Shown here one piece after another: positions 33,485 to 41,474 of a stretch of DNA of 64,000 nt. The notes beneath the pieces were generated by a model, which was given only the letters and a program-made list of their open reading frames with translations, was not told where the DNA came from and searched no databases. A program made the translations under genes and the position numbers. Location: the NCBI RefSeq assembly GCF_900176535.1, contig NZ_FWXT01000001.1, positions 2,914,001-2,978,000 of the forward strand, read 5' to 3'. The stretch comes from Pedobacter africanus. Lineage in GTDB: Bacteria > Bacteroidota > Bacteroidia > Sphingobacteriales > Sphingobacteriaceae. Each line of letters begins with the position of its first letter. The first letter of the stretch is position 1.

Positions 33485-34252
33485 TCAGAATATCTGCAGT
33501 TTGTTTGCTGATTTTTTTGTTAAAATGGTATAGGCATTGCCAAACTGCTCTTTTTTCTTTTTCCCCAACAGGCTGCTGAGCAGTTTTTTTAGTCTGTACT
33601 CCAGATCTATTTTCAGTACCTTAACAACAGATTTGTTTCGTTTTCTGTTCACAAATTCATTGAATTTAGTGGCTTCGGGATTGGTTAATGAAACTTTGTC
33701 CGATAAAATTTCGAGCCCTTCGCTTTGCAGCAGGAAGCGAAGGAGGGTTGGGCTGTACATGTTGATGTGGCCGTAGTCCAGAAAATGTTTCATCCGCTGG
33801 TCAACCCCAAAGCGATAGTCGAGCGGGACTTCTATGGCGATAAACCGGGCTACGCGTTTGAGTTCTCTCAGCAGCAGCCGTTCATGCTCTACATGCTCCA
33901 GCACATGCGTCAGAATAACCAGGTCAAATGTATCATCGGGATAAGGAATGTTATATCCGTCAAAAGCCTGTGCTTCCACGAGTTTATCCAGGTTCCTGTT
34001 TCTGATCAGTTCTACACCACTGGAAGCAATTTCCAAAGCATACAACTGCTGGCCAAAGTTCCACTGGTCTAAAAAATGGAGCACACTACCGTCTCCGGCT
34101 CCAACCTCCAAAACCTTTTGGAAAGTTCTGTTTTTACAAACCTCAATGAGGTTTTGCGCTTTGGCCCTGGCGCCAAGCAGGCGCCATTCTGTATCGCTTT
34201 CTTTATAGAAGTTGTCGTATGCCCGGACTACGGTATCGGTAATTTTAGTCAT
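33485..34252 (-). CDS. Class I SAM-dependent methyltransferase
   Basis: A 255-residue methyltransferase. Motif I is VLEVGAGDGSVLHFL (about 42-56), motif IV is FDLVILTHVLEHVEHERLL, and a conserved RFIAIEVPLDYRF follows. The C-terminus is lysine-rich (KKKKEQFG). Likely a glycan-modifying enzyme by context; its start is 130 bases from the divergent fkbM-family gene. Confidence 0.87.
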   Translation of the reverse strand: MTKITDTVVRAYDNFYKESDTEWRLLGARAKAQNLIEVCKNRTFQKVLEVGAGDGSVLHFLDQWNFGQQLYALEIASSGVELIRNRNLDKLVEAQAFDGYNIPYPDDTFDLVILTHVLEHVEHERLLLRELKRVARFIAIEVPLDYRFGVDQRMKHFLDYGHINMYSPTLLRFLLQSEGLEILSDKVSLTNPEATKFNEFVNRKRNKSVVKVLKIDLEYRLKKLLSSLLGKKKKEQFGNAYTILTKKSANKLQIF

Positions 34253-34382
34253 GCAGGAATTGAAAGTTGCGTAAAGGTATCATTTTATAGTTTTATCTGT
34301 ATTTTTACGCAAAAATTGATTGATCTTCAAAACAGGGCGTCCTTTTGTAAAAATAGATGAATGCTGGCTAAAAAGAGAATTT

Positions 34383-35069
34383 ATGTTAAAGAAACTAATT
34401 GCAAAATACTTACCTGTTCATTATTTCAGCTCATCCAGATCGTATTCACAGGATGGTGAGGACATGATCCTTAAATCCATTTATGAAGGGAGGAAGGACT
34501 ACAAAGGTTTCTTTGTTGATGTAGGGGCACACCATCCGGTGAGGTATTCCAATACGCTTTTTTTTTACAAGAGGGGCTGGAGGGGCATTAATATTGAGCC
34601 CACCCCCTCAGCCATCAAACCTTTTAACCTGTTCAGAAGAAGGGACATTAACCTGAATATTGGTGTAGGGGAAAGCCGGGACACGCTGACTTTCTATTGT
34701 TTCAATGAACCTGCGCTGAACAGTTTTTCGAAGGATGTTTCAGAAAAAATTGTAAAGGAAAGGCCAAAATACAAGATCATAAAGGAAGTGAAGATTGATG
34801 TATTCCCACTTGCTGAAGTGTTTGATCAATATTTACCCGCAGGCACCAGGATAGATTTTATGACCATAGACGTAGAGGGGCTTGATTTTGAAGTGCTGAA
34901 ATCAAACAATTGGGAGAAGTATAAGCCTGAAGTGCTGCTGGTTGAAGAGAATATCAATGTGGATGAAATGGGCAATTCGCGGATATATCCTTTTTTGAAG
35001 GAGAAAGGCTATGTTTTTTTTGCCAAAACCTTAAGGACCTGCATTTACCGCCTCAACAGCGCTGGCTAA
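34383..35069 (+). CDS. FkbM-family methyltransferase
   Basis: A 228-residue FkbM-type O-methyltransferase. SQDGEDMIL, FVDVGAHHPVRYSNT (SAM loop), NIEPTPSAI and the motif DFMTIDVEGLDFEVL are family hallmarks. The ATG at 34383 is used; the longer frame starts with a TTG at 34320 and adds an unconserved leader. Members methylate sugar hydroxyls in surface glycans. Its stop shares bases with the convergent flippase stop. Confidence 0.88.
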   Translation: MLKKLIAKYLPVHYFSSSRSYSQDGEDMILKSIYEGRKDYKGFFVDVGAHHPVRYSNTLFFYKRGWRGINIEPTPSAIKPFNLFRRRDINLNIGVGESRDTLTFYCFNEPALNSFSKDVSEKIVKERPKYKIIKEVKIDVFPLAEVFDQYLPAGTRIDFMTIDVEGLDFEVLKSNNWEKYKPEVLLVEENINVDEMGNSRIYPFLKEKGYVFFAKTLRTCIYRLNSAG

Positions 35070-36382
35070 CGTTTTCTTATCTTCTGAAACAGTGTAATCA
35101 GGAACAGTGATTTCAGCATCATAAGGGCCTGACGGCGTAACTGCGGGATGAAGACAACGAAGAAGGTAGAAACAAAATAGGAGATCAGGGTAGCTACTGC
35201 GGCGCCCAGTGGCCCCATAACCGGAATGAGCCAGAGGTTGAGCAGGATGTTGACTATAGCCCCAACGGTAGTTCTGATGAAAGTGATCTTGTTGAGGTTT
35301 TCGGCAATCATGTATTGGGTGTTGGCAGTACCCAGGAAAACAAAAATGCCCGACCATACGTGTACGGCCAGGATGGGTGCCGCACTGGCATATTCGGGCT
35401 TAAACAGTTTATAGATCAGCGGTGCCGCTATGGTAACGACCAAGGCAAAGAGTATGCTGAACCAGACCATAATATCGTACAGGTTCTGCAGTCTTTTCTG
35501 ATACCTTTCCGGGTCATCCCTCCGGGCATTGAGGATGGCAGGGAACAGGGAGCTGACAATGATGGTGGGCACAAAATACCAGGCCGAGCTGAAAGCGACA
35601 GCTGTGCTGTATAAGCCCTGTGCTGCAGGACCGCTCATTTCATGCAGCATCAGCTGGTCGATATACATGTACAGGGATACCATGATCCCGGAAATGATGA
35701 GCGGCCAGGAAAAAGAGATCAGTTTTCTGGCGAGCCTCAGGTCGAATTTCCATTGTCCTACACTTCTTCCCTTGCGGTTGTATACGGCAAGATAACCCAG
35801 TGCCAGTGAGATGAAGTCGAAAATAGATGCATATACGAACCAGACCAGCGCGCAATTGCTGAATATCAGTACCAGTTTTATGCCCGCAGCAAGCAGAGTA
35901 GCGGTAATCTGTACCTGCATGATGTATTTGGACTGGACTTCTGACTGGAAATAAGAGTCGATGATGTTGAAGGATTGAAAAAAACCCGTAAAGGAAAGGA
36001 TGAGCACATAGAGGTAGGGCGTTTTTTCCAGTCCGAAGAACTGCCAGCTAAGGTAAATTACAGGGATGCAGAGCAATCCGGCCATCAGCCTCATGCCAAA
36101 AGCAGTACCTAAAATACGGTCGCGCTCTTCAGGATAGGCATGCAGCTCCTTTACCGTAAACTGATCGAGCCCCAGGGAGGCCACTGCAGCAAAAAGGGCT
36201 ACGTAAACGATGGCGCCGTTTAATATTCCGTTGTTAAAGGCACCCAGGTGATTGGCAATCTGTATGCTAACCAGCATTTTGATAACCAGGCTCCCTATCT
36301 TTCCAAACATAAGCATGCCTGTATTTTTCAGGTACTTGTTGAATGCTTCATGGTCAAAGCCTTTAATGGCGGGGAATTTCAT
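35066..36382 (-). CDS. Oligosaccharide flippase (Wzx/MATE-like)
   Basis: A 438-residue polytopic membrane protein with about twelve hydrophobic helices, of the polysaccharide biosynthesis/flippase superfamily that moves lipid-linked oligosaccharides across the inner membrane. The N-terminal helix GMLMFGKIGSLVIKMLVSIQ and the GLYSTAVAFSSAWYFVPTII segment fit this family. It is adjacent to glycosyltransferases, which supports the role. Its TAG stop and the TAA stop of fkbM share the four bases CTAA. Confidence 0.88.
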   Translation of the reverse strand: MKFPAIKGFDHEAFNKYLKNTGMLMFGKIGSLVIKMLVSIQIANHLGAFNNGILNGAIVYVALFAAVASLGLDQFTVKELHAYPEERDRILGTAFGMRLMAGLLCIPVIYLSWQFFGLEKTPYLYVLILSFTGFFQSFNIIDSYFQSEVQSKYIMQVQITATLLAAGIKLVLIFSNCALVWFVYASIFDFISLALGYLAVYNRKGRSVGQWKFDLRLARKLISFSWPLIISGIMVSLYMYIDQLMLHEMSGPAAQGLYSTAVAFSSAWYFVPTIIVSSLFPAILNARRDDPERYQKRLQNLYDIMVWFSILFALVVTIAAPLIYKLFKPEYASAAPILAVHVWSGIFVFLGTANTQYMIAENLNKITFIRTTVGAIVNILLNLWLIPVMGPLGAAVATLISYFVSTFFVVFIPQLRRQALMMLKSLFLITLFQKIRKR

Positions 36383-36400
36383 GCCTGCAAAGATGCAAAA

Positions 36401-37090
36401 TTAAAAATGATGGAGCAGTTCTTCCAGGTTATTGATTTGCCATTCCACATCGCCTGGCTTATCCTTGTTCAGCGGATTGAAATAAATGGCTTTCATGCCA
36501 AAGTCCTGCGCCCCTCTGATGTCGGCCTCCAGGCTGTCACCAATCATGATGCTCTCGTGCTTCTGGGCCTGTGCTTTGTTAAGGGCATATTCAAAAATGG
36601 CTTTATGAGGTTTGTTTACGCCTACATCTTCAGAGATGATGACATTGCGGAAGTATGGGTTTAAGCCGGAAACATTCATTTTGGTAAGTGTGGTTTCCTT
36701 AAAGCCGTTGGAAATGATATGCAGTGTATATTTTTTGTAAAGATAGCCCAGTACTTCTTCAGAGCCCCTGAAGAGATTGGTTTTGGTGGGGCTGATGCGT
36801 ACATAGTCTTCCTCGAACTGCGTAGGGATCTGATCGGGTTTTACCCCAAGCTGCCTGAAGGTTTTGTTGAACCTTTGTGACCGCAACTGTTCCTTACTGA
36901 TCCTGCCTACGTGGTATTCTGCCCACAGCTGGTGGTTATTTTCGGTGTAGGTAGCAATAAACTCCTCGCAGGAACGGAGGCCAGCTTTTTCGAGCTGGTA
37001 CAGTTCATAAAGTTCCTTTAGTGTTTCCTGGGCATTGCGGTCGAAATCCCAGATGGTATGGTCTAAATCAAAAAAAATATGCTTGATCAT
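36401..37090 (-). CDS. YjjG-family noncanonical pyrimidine nucleotidase (HAD)
   Basis: A 229-residue HAD phosphatase. Motif I FFDLDHTIWDF (about 6-16), motif II ISNGF, and motif IV IGDSLEADIRGA are all present, with a helical cap at about 20-90. YjjG-type enzymes dephosphorylate dUMP, dTMP and damaged pyrimidine nucleotides. The next upstream gene, upp, also works on pyrimidines, which supports the subfamily choice. It is 26 bases downstream of upp. Confidence 0.87.
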   Translation of the reverse strand: MIKHIFFDLDHTIWDFDRNAQETLKELYELYQLEKAGLRSCEEFIATYTENNHQLWAEYHVGRISKEQLRSQRFNKTFRQLGVKPDQIPTQFEEDYVRISPTKTNLFRGSEEVLGYLYKKYTLHIISNGFKETTLTKMNVSGLNPYFRNVIISEDVGVNKPHKAIFEYALNKAQAQKHESIMIGDSLEADIRGAQDFGMKAIYFNPLNKDKPGDVEWQINNLEELLHHF

Positions 37091-37116
37091 GCTTTATGTT
37101 CTCGGGTAACAGGGAG

Positions 37117-37761
37117 CTAGACTTTTGGCCCATAGGCCAGGTCGCCGGCATCTCCCAATCCGGGCACAATGTACGATTTACTCGTCATTTCTTCATCAAT
37201 AGCCCCTATCCATAATTTTGCTTTGGGCAGGTTTGCCCTTACATGCCTGATGCCTTCAGCGCTGGCGATGGCCGATACGATATGCAATTCTTTGATCGGA
37301 TAACTGCGCATCAGTTCTTTACAGCAAAGCACCATACTCATGCCGGTAGCCAGCATGGGGTCGGCCATGATTACGATCCTGTTACTTAGGTCTGGTGTGG
37401 AAACATATTCGAGTGCGATTTCAAAGCTACCGCTCTTGTGCACTTTTCTGAAGGCCGCCAGAAATGCGGATTCCGCCCTGTCGAAAATATTGAGCATGCC
37501 TTTGTGCAAGGGAATCCCCGCGCGGATGATGGTAGCGAGTACCGGCTGCTCTGTCAGTTTAACCGTTTGTGCAATGCCCAGTGGGGTTTGTGTTTCTGTT
37601 TTGGTATAAGCAAAGGTACGGCTGATTTCCATTGCAAAAAATTCTCCGATGCGTTCCATGTTGTAACGGAAGCGCATGGAATCTTTCTGAATGTTTTCGT
37701 CCCTGATCTCAGCGACAAAAACATTTGCAATGGAATTGATTTTACTGAGCTCAAATATCAT
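37117..37761 (-). CDS. upp: Uracil phosphoribosyltransferase
   Basis: Pyrimidine salvage enzyme converting uracil and PRPP to UMP (214 residues). LATIIRAGIPLHKGML, the PRPP loop VIMADPMLATGMSM and the uracil-binding IVPGLGDAGDLAYG are visible. The ATG at 37761 is chosen; an upstream in-frame start at 37791 would add ten hydrophobic residues and deepen the overlap with the DUF7033 gene from 11 to 41 bases. Coupled to the upstream gene by that overlap. Confidence 0.93.
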   Translation of the reverse strand: MIFELSKINSIANVFVAEIRDENIQKDSMRFRYNMERIGEFFAMEISRTFAYTKTETQTPLGIAQTVKLTEQPVLATIIRAGIPLHKGMLNIFDRAESAFLAAFRKVHKSGSFEIALEYVSTPDLSNRIVIMADPMLATGMSMVLCCKELMRSYPIKELHIVSAIASAEGIRHVRANLPKAKLWIGAIDEEMTSKSYIVPGLGDAGDLAYGPKV

Positions 37762-38770
37762 TATATAAAGATAAAAAATAAAAATGGCCATTTACCAGTT
37801 TAACACTATCTAAAAGTTCATTCAACTGTAACAACAATGCTTCGGTGGTTTTGTTGTTAAGCAGTGCCAGGTCTGTCGCTGCGACAGGGTGAATGATTAG
37901 CCTTGTGGTTTGCTCGAGCTGAAGATCGTACCATAGGAAGGGGCTGCAGGTTCCGGCCCTGAAGCCAGGCTGGTTGCTGTAATACATGCTGTAGTCATTG
38001 CCCGTATTGTTTTTAATCAGTCTGATATAACTTTTTGGCAGCAGTAGCTGCGCATCAAAATGAGCGGCGCTGTTTGCCGGTGAGATAAATACCTGCGCTG
38101 TTTTTATAGATCCTTCCTGCTGCATTTGTACAATAAGCTGATGGACACAGGCGAGTTTTTCCTGGTCGTTTGTTGTGACCCTGCGGATCATTGATCTGAA
38201 ATAACCAGCCATACGGGCAATCGGGCTTAGAGCTTTTGTTTTTGCAGGAAGGGCATATACAGGGTTAAAAGAGAATTCCCTGGAGCCAAAGGAGAGTTCA
38301 GGGAAATGTTTTAACAGGATGTTTTTAAGGAGCAGTGCCCAGCCATCTATCACCGGAAGTTTTAATAGGCCGGCATGGTACTGCAGACTTTGTAAGGGTG
38401 CATAAAGGTTGTTGTCCTGCGCTGGTGGCAGGTATTCTTCATACCTGCTTAGGAAATAGAAGGATGCAGCAAAAACATCGAATGGCAGCGTACTTTTTTC
38501 GACAGCGAAAGGCACTTTATGGTCGCCAAACCGGGTTGTGCGGATTTGCTGTGCTGTTATTTTATGTTCAAGCAGTAGCTGCGCACTTTTAAAGAACAAT
38601 TCACCTCCGATAGGTTGGGGAGCATAACAGAATTTGGGCAGTGTAGATTGCACGAATTCTTCGATGCTGACACTAAAGCCTACCTCGGTTTTAAGGATGT
38701 CATGGAATATAAAGTTGAAGATGTACTTTATGCGGGGCGTAAGCAGGGGTACGTAAATCAGAAGCTTCAT
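37751..38770 (-). CDS. DUF7033 / polysaccharide-deacetylase-like protein, apparently degenerate
   Basis: A 339-residue protein. The N-terminal part (MKLLIYVPLLTPRIKYIFN, then LPFDVFAASFYFLSRYEEY) matches the DUF7033 domain that precedes a NodB-like deacetylase in Bacteroidota. The C-terminal part keeps blocks such as NDYSMYYSNQPGFRAGTCSPFLWYDL, cut here into conserved pieces, but the expected metal-binding Asp-Asp and His motifs are not seen and the spacing is shortened. The ATG at 38770 is preferred to that at 38830. It overlaps upp by 11 bases, so this is not a simple frameshift. Confidence 0.72.
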   Translation of the reverse strand: MKLLIYVPLLTPRIKYIFNFIFHDILKTEVGFSVSIEEFVQSTLPKFCYAPQPIGGELFFKSAQLLLEHKITAQQIRTTRFGDHKVPFAVEKSTLPFDVFAASFYFLSRYEEYLPPAQDNNLYAPLQSLQYHAGLLKLPVIDGWALLLKNILLKHFPELSFGSREFSFNPVYALPAKTKALSPIARMAGYFRSMIRRVTTNDQEKLACVHQLIVQMQQEGSIKTAQVFISPANSAAHFDAQLLLPKSYIRLIKNNTGNDYSMYYSNQPGFRAGTCSPFLWYDLQLEQTTRLIIHPVAATDLALLNNKTTEALLLQLNELLDSVKLVNGHFYFLSLYNDI

Positions 38771-38797
38771 GAGGAATAAATTTAGCATATTATTCTT

Positions 38798-38805
38798 TAT
38801 ATTTG
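38798..38805 (+). promoter_or_regulatory. Putative -7 box for uvrB
   Basis: TATATTTG matches the -7 consensus, 37 bases before the uvrB ATG, in the short region shared with the divergent DUF7033 gene. No TTG at the usual spacing. Confidence 0.42.
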
Positions 38806-38842
38806 ATGCCCATCTCAGCTCATTAATCACATATACTCAGGA

Positions 38843-40882
38843 ATGAAATTTAAAATTGTTTCAGACTACAAACCGACAGGAGATCAGCCCAGTGCCATTA
38901 AACAATTGGTTGAGGGTGTTAAGGCCGAAGAGCATTACCAGACCCTACTTGGGGTAACCGGTTCGGGTAAAACCTTTACCATAGCTAATGTGATTCAGGA
39001 AACGCAAAAACCCACCCTGATCTTAAGCCATAACAAAACACTGGCAGCCCAGTTGTACGGGGAGTTCAAGCAGTTTTTTCCGGAAAATGCGGTGAACTAT
39101 TTTGTGTCTTACTATGATTATTACCAGCCAGAGGCCTTTATTGCAAGTAGCAATACCTATATAGAAAAGGACTTAAGTATTAATGAAGAGATTGAAAAAC
39201 TGAGGCTGCGGACTACTTCTGCGCTAATGTCGGGCCGCAGGGATGTGATTGTGGTTTCTTCTATCTCCTGCATTTATGGTATGGGTAATCCAGAGGATTT
39301 TTCAAGGTCCGTATTCCGCTTTTCTGTGGGTACGCGGATTTCGAGAAATTCTTTTCTGCATAGCCTGGTAGAAATTCTATATGCCCGGACAACAAATGAT
39401 TTTAAACGGGGGACTTTCAGGGTAAAAGGTGATACCGTGGATATTTTTCCTGCCTACCTGGATTCAGCCTACCGGATTTCGTTTTTTGGTGATGATATTG
39501 AGGAACTGAGTGTGATTGACCCCGTTACAGGTAAGACACTGGAAAAGCTGGAAGATATGGCCATTTACCCCGCCAACTTATTTGTAACTCCTAAAGAGCG
39601 GTTCAACTCGTCGATCTGGGGGATACAGGAGGAACTGGAAGTGCGCAAGAACCAGCTGATTGGGGACCGTCACTTACTGGAGGCAAAAAGGCTGGAGGAG
39701 CGGGTGAACTTTGATATAGAGATGATGAAGGAACTGGGATATTGTTCTGGTATTGAAAACTACTCCAGGTTTTTTGATGGCCGCGCCCCGGGGATGCGAC
39801 CTTTCTGTCTGCTGGATTATTTTCCGGATGATTATCTGATGGTGATTGATGAAAGCCATGTTACTGTGCCGCAGATCCGGGCGATGTATGGAGGAGACCG
39901 ATCGAGGAAGATGTCGCTGGTTGAATATGGCTTCCGTTTGCCTTCGGCACTGGACAACAGGCCGCTGAATTTTGATGAGTTTGAGCGCCTGGCTCCGCAA
40001 ACCATATATGTAAGTGCTACACCTGCAGACTACGAATTGCAGAAATCGGAAGGGGTGGTGATTGAACAGGTAATCAGGCCTACGGGACTGCTGGACCCTT
40101 TGATAGACGTGCGTCCGGCAATTAACCAGGTAGATGACCTGCTTGATGAGATCGATAAGACAATTAAGCAGGGTGACAGGGTACTGGTAACCACGCTAAC
40201 CAAACGTATGGCCGAGGAGCTGACCAAATACATGGACCGGTTGAACATCAAATGCCGCTATATTCATTCGGAGGTGAAAACTCTGGAACGGGTAGAGATT
40301 TTGAGAGGGCTGCGCCTGGGCGAGTTTGATGTGCTGATCGGGATTAACCTGCTGCGGGAAGGGTTGGATTTGCCGGAGGTATCGCTGGTGGCCATTCTCG
40401 ATGCAGATAAAGAAGGCTTCCTGCGCTCGGACAGGGCGCTGATCCAGACCATTGGCCGGGCCGCCAGGAACGACAGGGGCAGGGTGATTATGTATGCAGA
40501 TAGCATGACAGAATCTATGCAGCGTACCATCGAAGAAACCAACAGAAGAAGGGAGAAGCAGGTGGCCTATAATCTGGAGCATGGCATCATTCCTAAAACC
40601 GTAGGGAAAAGCAGGGAAGCTATTATTGAACAGACGTCTGTGCTGGACTTCTCGTCGGGCGAAAACAAGCGGGCGAAGGCTTATGTAGAGGTAGATGAAG
40701 TAAGCATTGCCGCAGATCCTATTGTGCAGTACATGACCAAGCCGGAAATGCAGAAGTCTATAGACAAGACCCGTAAGGAAATGAGCAAGGCTGCTAAGGA
40801 TATGGATTTTTTACTGGCCGCACGATTGCGGGACGAAATGTTTGCAATGGAAAAACTGTTTGAAGAAAGGTTTGGGAAGTAG
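38843..40882 (+). CDS. uvrB: Excinuclease ABC subunit UvrB
   Basis: DNA-damage verification helicase of nucleotide excision repair (679 residues, full length). Walker A is GVTGSGKTFTIAN, the beta-hairpin region YYDYYQPEAFIASSNTYIEK follows, DESHVTVPQIRAMYGGDRSR is the helicase II block, and QTIGRAARNDRG is motif VI. The C-terminal UVR domain (about 635-675) contacts UvrC. YwbE follows 9 bases behind. Confidence 0.97.
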   Translation: MKFKIVSDYKPTGDQPSAIKQLVEGVKAEEHYQTLLGVTGSGKTFTIANVIQETQKPTLILSHNKTLAAQLYGEFKQFFPENAVNYFVSYYDYYQPEAFIASSNTYIEKDLSINEEIEKLRLRTTSALMSGRRDVIVVSSISCIYGMGNPEDFSRSVFRFSVGTRISRNSFLHSLVEILYARTTNDFKRGTFRVKGDTVDIFPAYLDSAYRISFFGDDIEELSVIDPVTGKTLEKLEDMAIYPANLFVTPKERFNSSIWGIQEELEVRKNQLIGDRHLLEAKRLEERVNFDIEMMKELGYCSGIENYSRFFDGRAPGMRPFCLLDYFPDDYLMVIDESHVTVPQIRAMYGGDRSRKMSLVEYGFRLPSALDNRPLNFDEFERLAPQTIYVSATPADYELQKSEGVVIEQVIRPTGLLDPLIDVRPAINQVDDLLDEIDKTIKQGDRVLVTTLTKRMAEELTKYMDRLNIKCRYIHSEVKTLERVEILRGLRLGEFDVLIGINLLREGLDLPEVSLVAILDADKEGFLRSDRALIQTIGRAARNDRGRVIMYADSMTESMQRTIEETNRRREKQVAYNLEHGIIPKTVGKSREAIIEQTSVLDFSSGENKRAKAYVEVDEVSIAADPIVQYMTKPEMQKSIDKTRKEMSKAAKDMDFLLAARLRDEMFAMEKLFEERFGK

Positions 40883-40891
40883 TATGTTTGC

Positions 40892-41089
40892 ATGATGGAC
40901 GGAAAAAGCAGAAAAGACATTTATCCAGGACTTGAGGTAGACATCATTCTTAAAAAGGACCAGCGCAGTGGTAAACTGACGAGGGGAATTGTGGCCAATT
41001 TACTGACTTCGGCCGCTTTTCATTCCAGGGGTATAAAAGTGCGCCTGGAGGACGGACAGATAGGCCGGGTAGCAAATATTGTTGAATAA
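40892..41089 (+). CDS. YwbE-family protein
   Basis: A 65-residue conserved protein of unknown function with the YwbE signature: RKDIYPGLEVDIILKKDQ, then LTRGIVANLLTSAAFHSRGI and VRLEDGQIGRV. The fold resembles a small SH3-like beta-barrel. A second ATG at 40895 is an equally good start. It is close behind uvrB and probably cotranscribed. Confidence 0.9.
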   Translation: MMDGKSRKDIYPGLEVDIILKKDQRSGKLTRGIVANLLTSAAFHSRGIKVRLEDGQIGRVANIVE

Positions 41090-41112
41090 AAACCCAAAAC
41101 AATATATATTTG
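41082..41112 (+). promoter_or_regulatory. Promoter for the DUF4834 gene (TTG - 20 - TATATTTG)
   Basis: TTG at 41082-41084, within the end of ywbE, and TATATTTG at 41105-41112 are spaced by 20 bases. The ATG of the DUF4834 gene follows at 41130. The good match supports that ATG over the one at 41079. Confidence 0.6.
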
Positions 41113-41129
41113 TAATTGTTTTAAAAATA

Positions 41130-41387
41130 ATGGGAGTTATAAAATTCATATTAATTGCACTACTGGTATTGTACATCATCAGGATCATCCTGCGTCTGGT
41201 GTTTCCCGTAGTATTGAGGAATATGTTTGCAAAAGTGCAGCAGCAGGCCCAGGACCAGCACAGGCAGCAACAACGTCAAAATAAACCGGAAGGATCCATC
41301 TCTATTGATTACATGCCCCCGCCCCAACCAAAAAAAGGCAATTCTGATAAACTGGGTGATTTTGTAGACTACGAAGAACTCAAATAA
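41130..41387 (+). CDS. DUF4834-family small membrane protein
   Basis: An 85-residue protein with one N-terminal transmembrane helix (GVIKFILIALLVLYIIRIIL, about 2-21), a basic boundary, a glutamine-rich linker (QQQAQDQHRQQQRQN) and an acidic end that includes GDFVDYEELK. This is the usual layout of the DUF4834 family. Function unknown. The promoter just upstream and the hydrophobic start support ATG 41130. Confidence 0.82.
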   Translation: MGVIKFILIALLVLYIIRIILRLVFPVVLRNMFAKVQQQAQDQHRQQQRQNKPEGSISIDYMPPPQPKKGNSDKLGDFVDYEELK

Positions 41388-41438
41388 ACATTTTTGAAAA
41401 AAGCTTACGGGGAGTCCGGTAAAAATAAATCATTTTAC

Positions 41439-41446
41439 TAAGTTTG
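41439..41446 (+). promoter_or_regulatory. Putative -7 box for the YfhO gene
   Basis: TAAGTTTG is an exact -7 match 28 bases upstream of the ATG at 41475. It is followed directly by an inverted repeat in the predicted leader. No clear -33 TTG. Confidence 0.42.
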
Positions 41447-41447
41447 G

Positions 41448-41471
41448 GGTTAGTTTAATCTTAAACAAACC
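41448..41471 (+). repeat. Inverted repeat in the YfhO leader
   Basis: Arms GGTTAGTTTAA and TTAAACAAACC pair with one mismatch around a two-base TC loop, ending 3 bases before the ATG. In RNA it would cover the ribosome entry region; in DNA it could be an operator overlapping the transcription start. Confidence 0.5.
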
Positions 41472-41474
41472 TTA

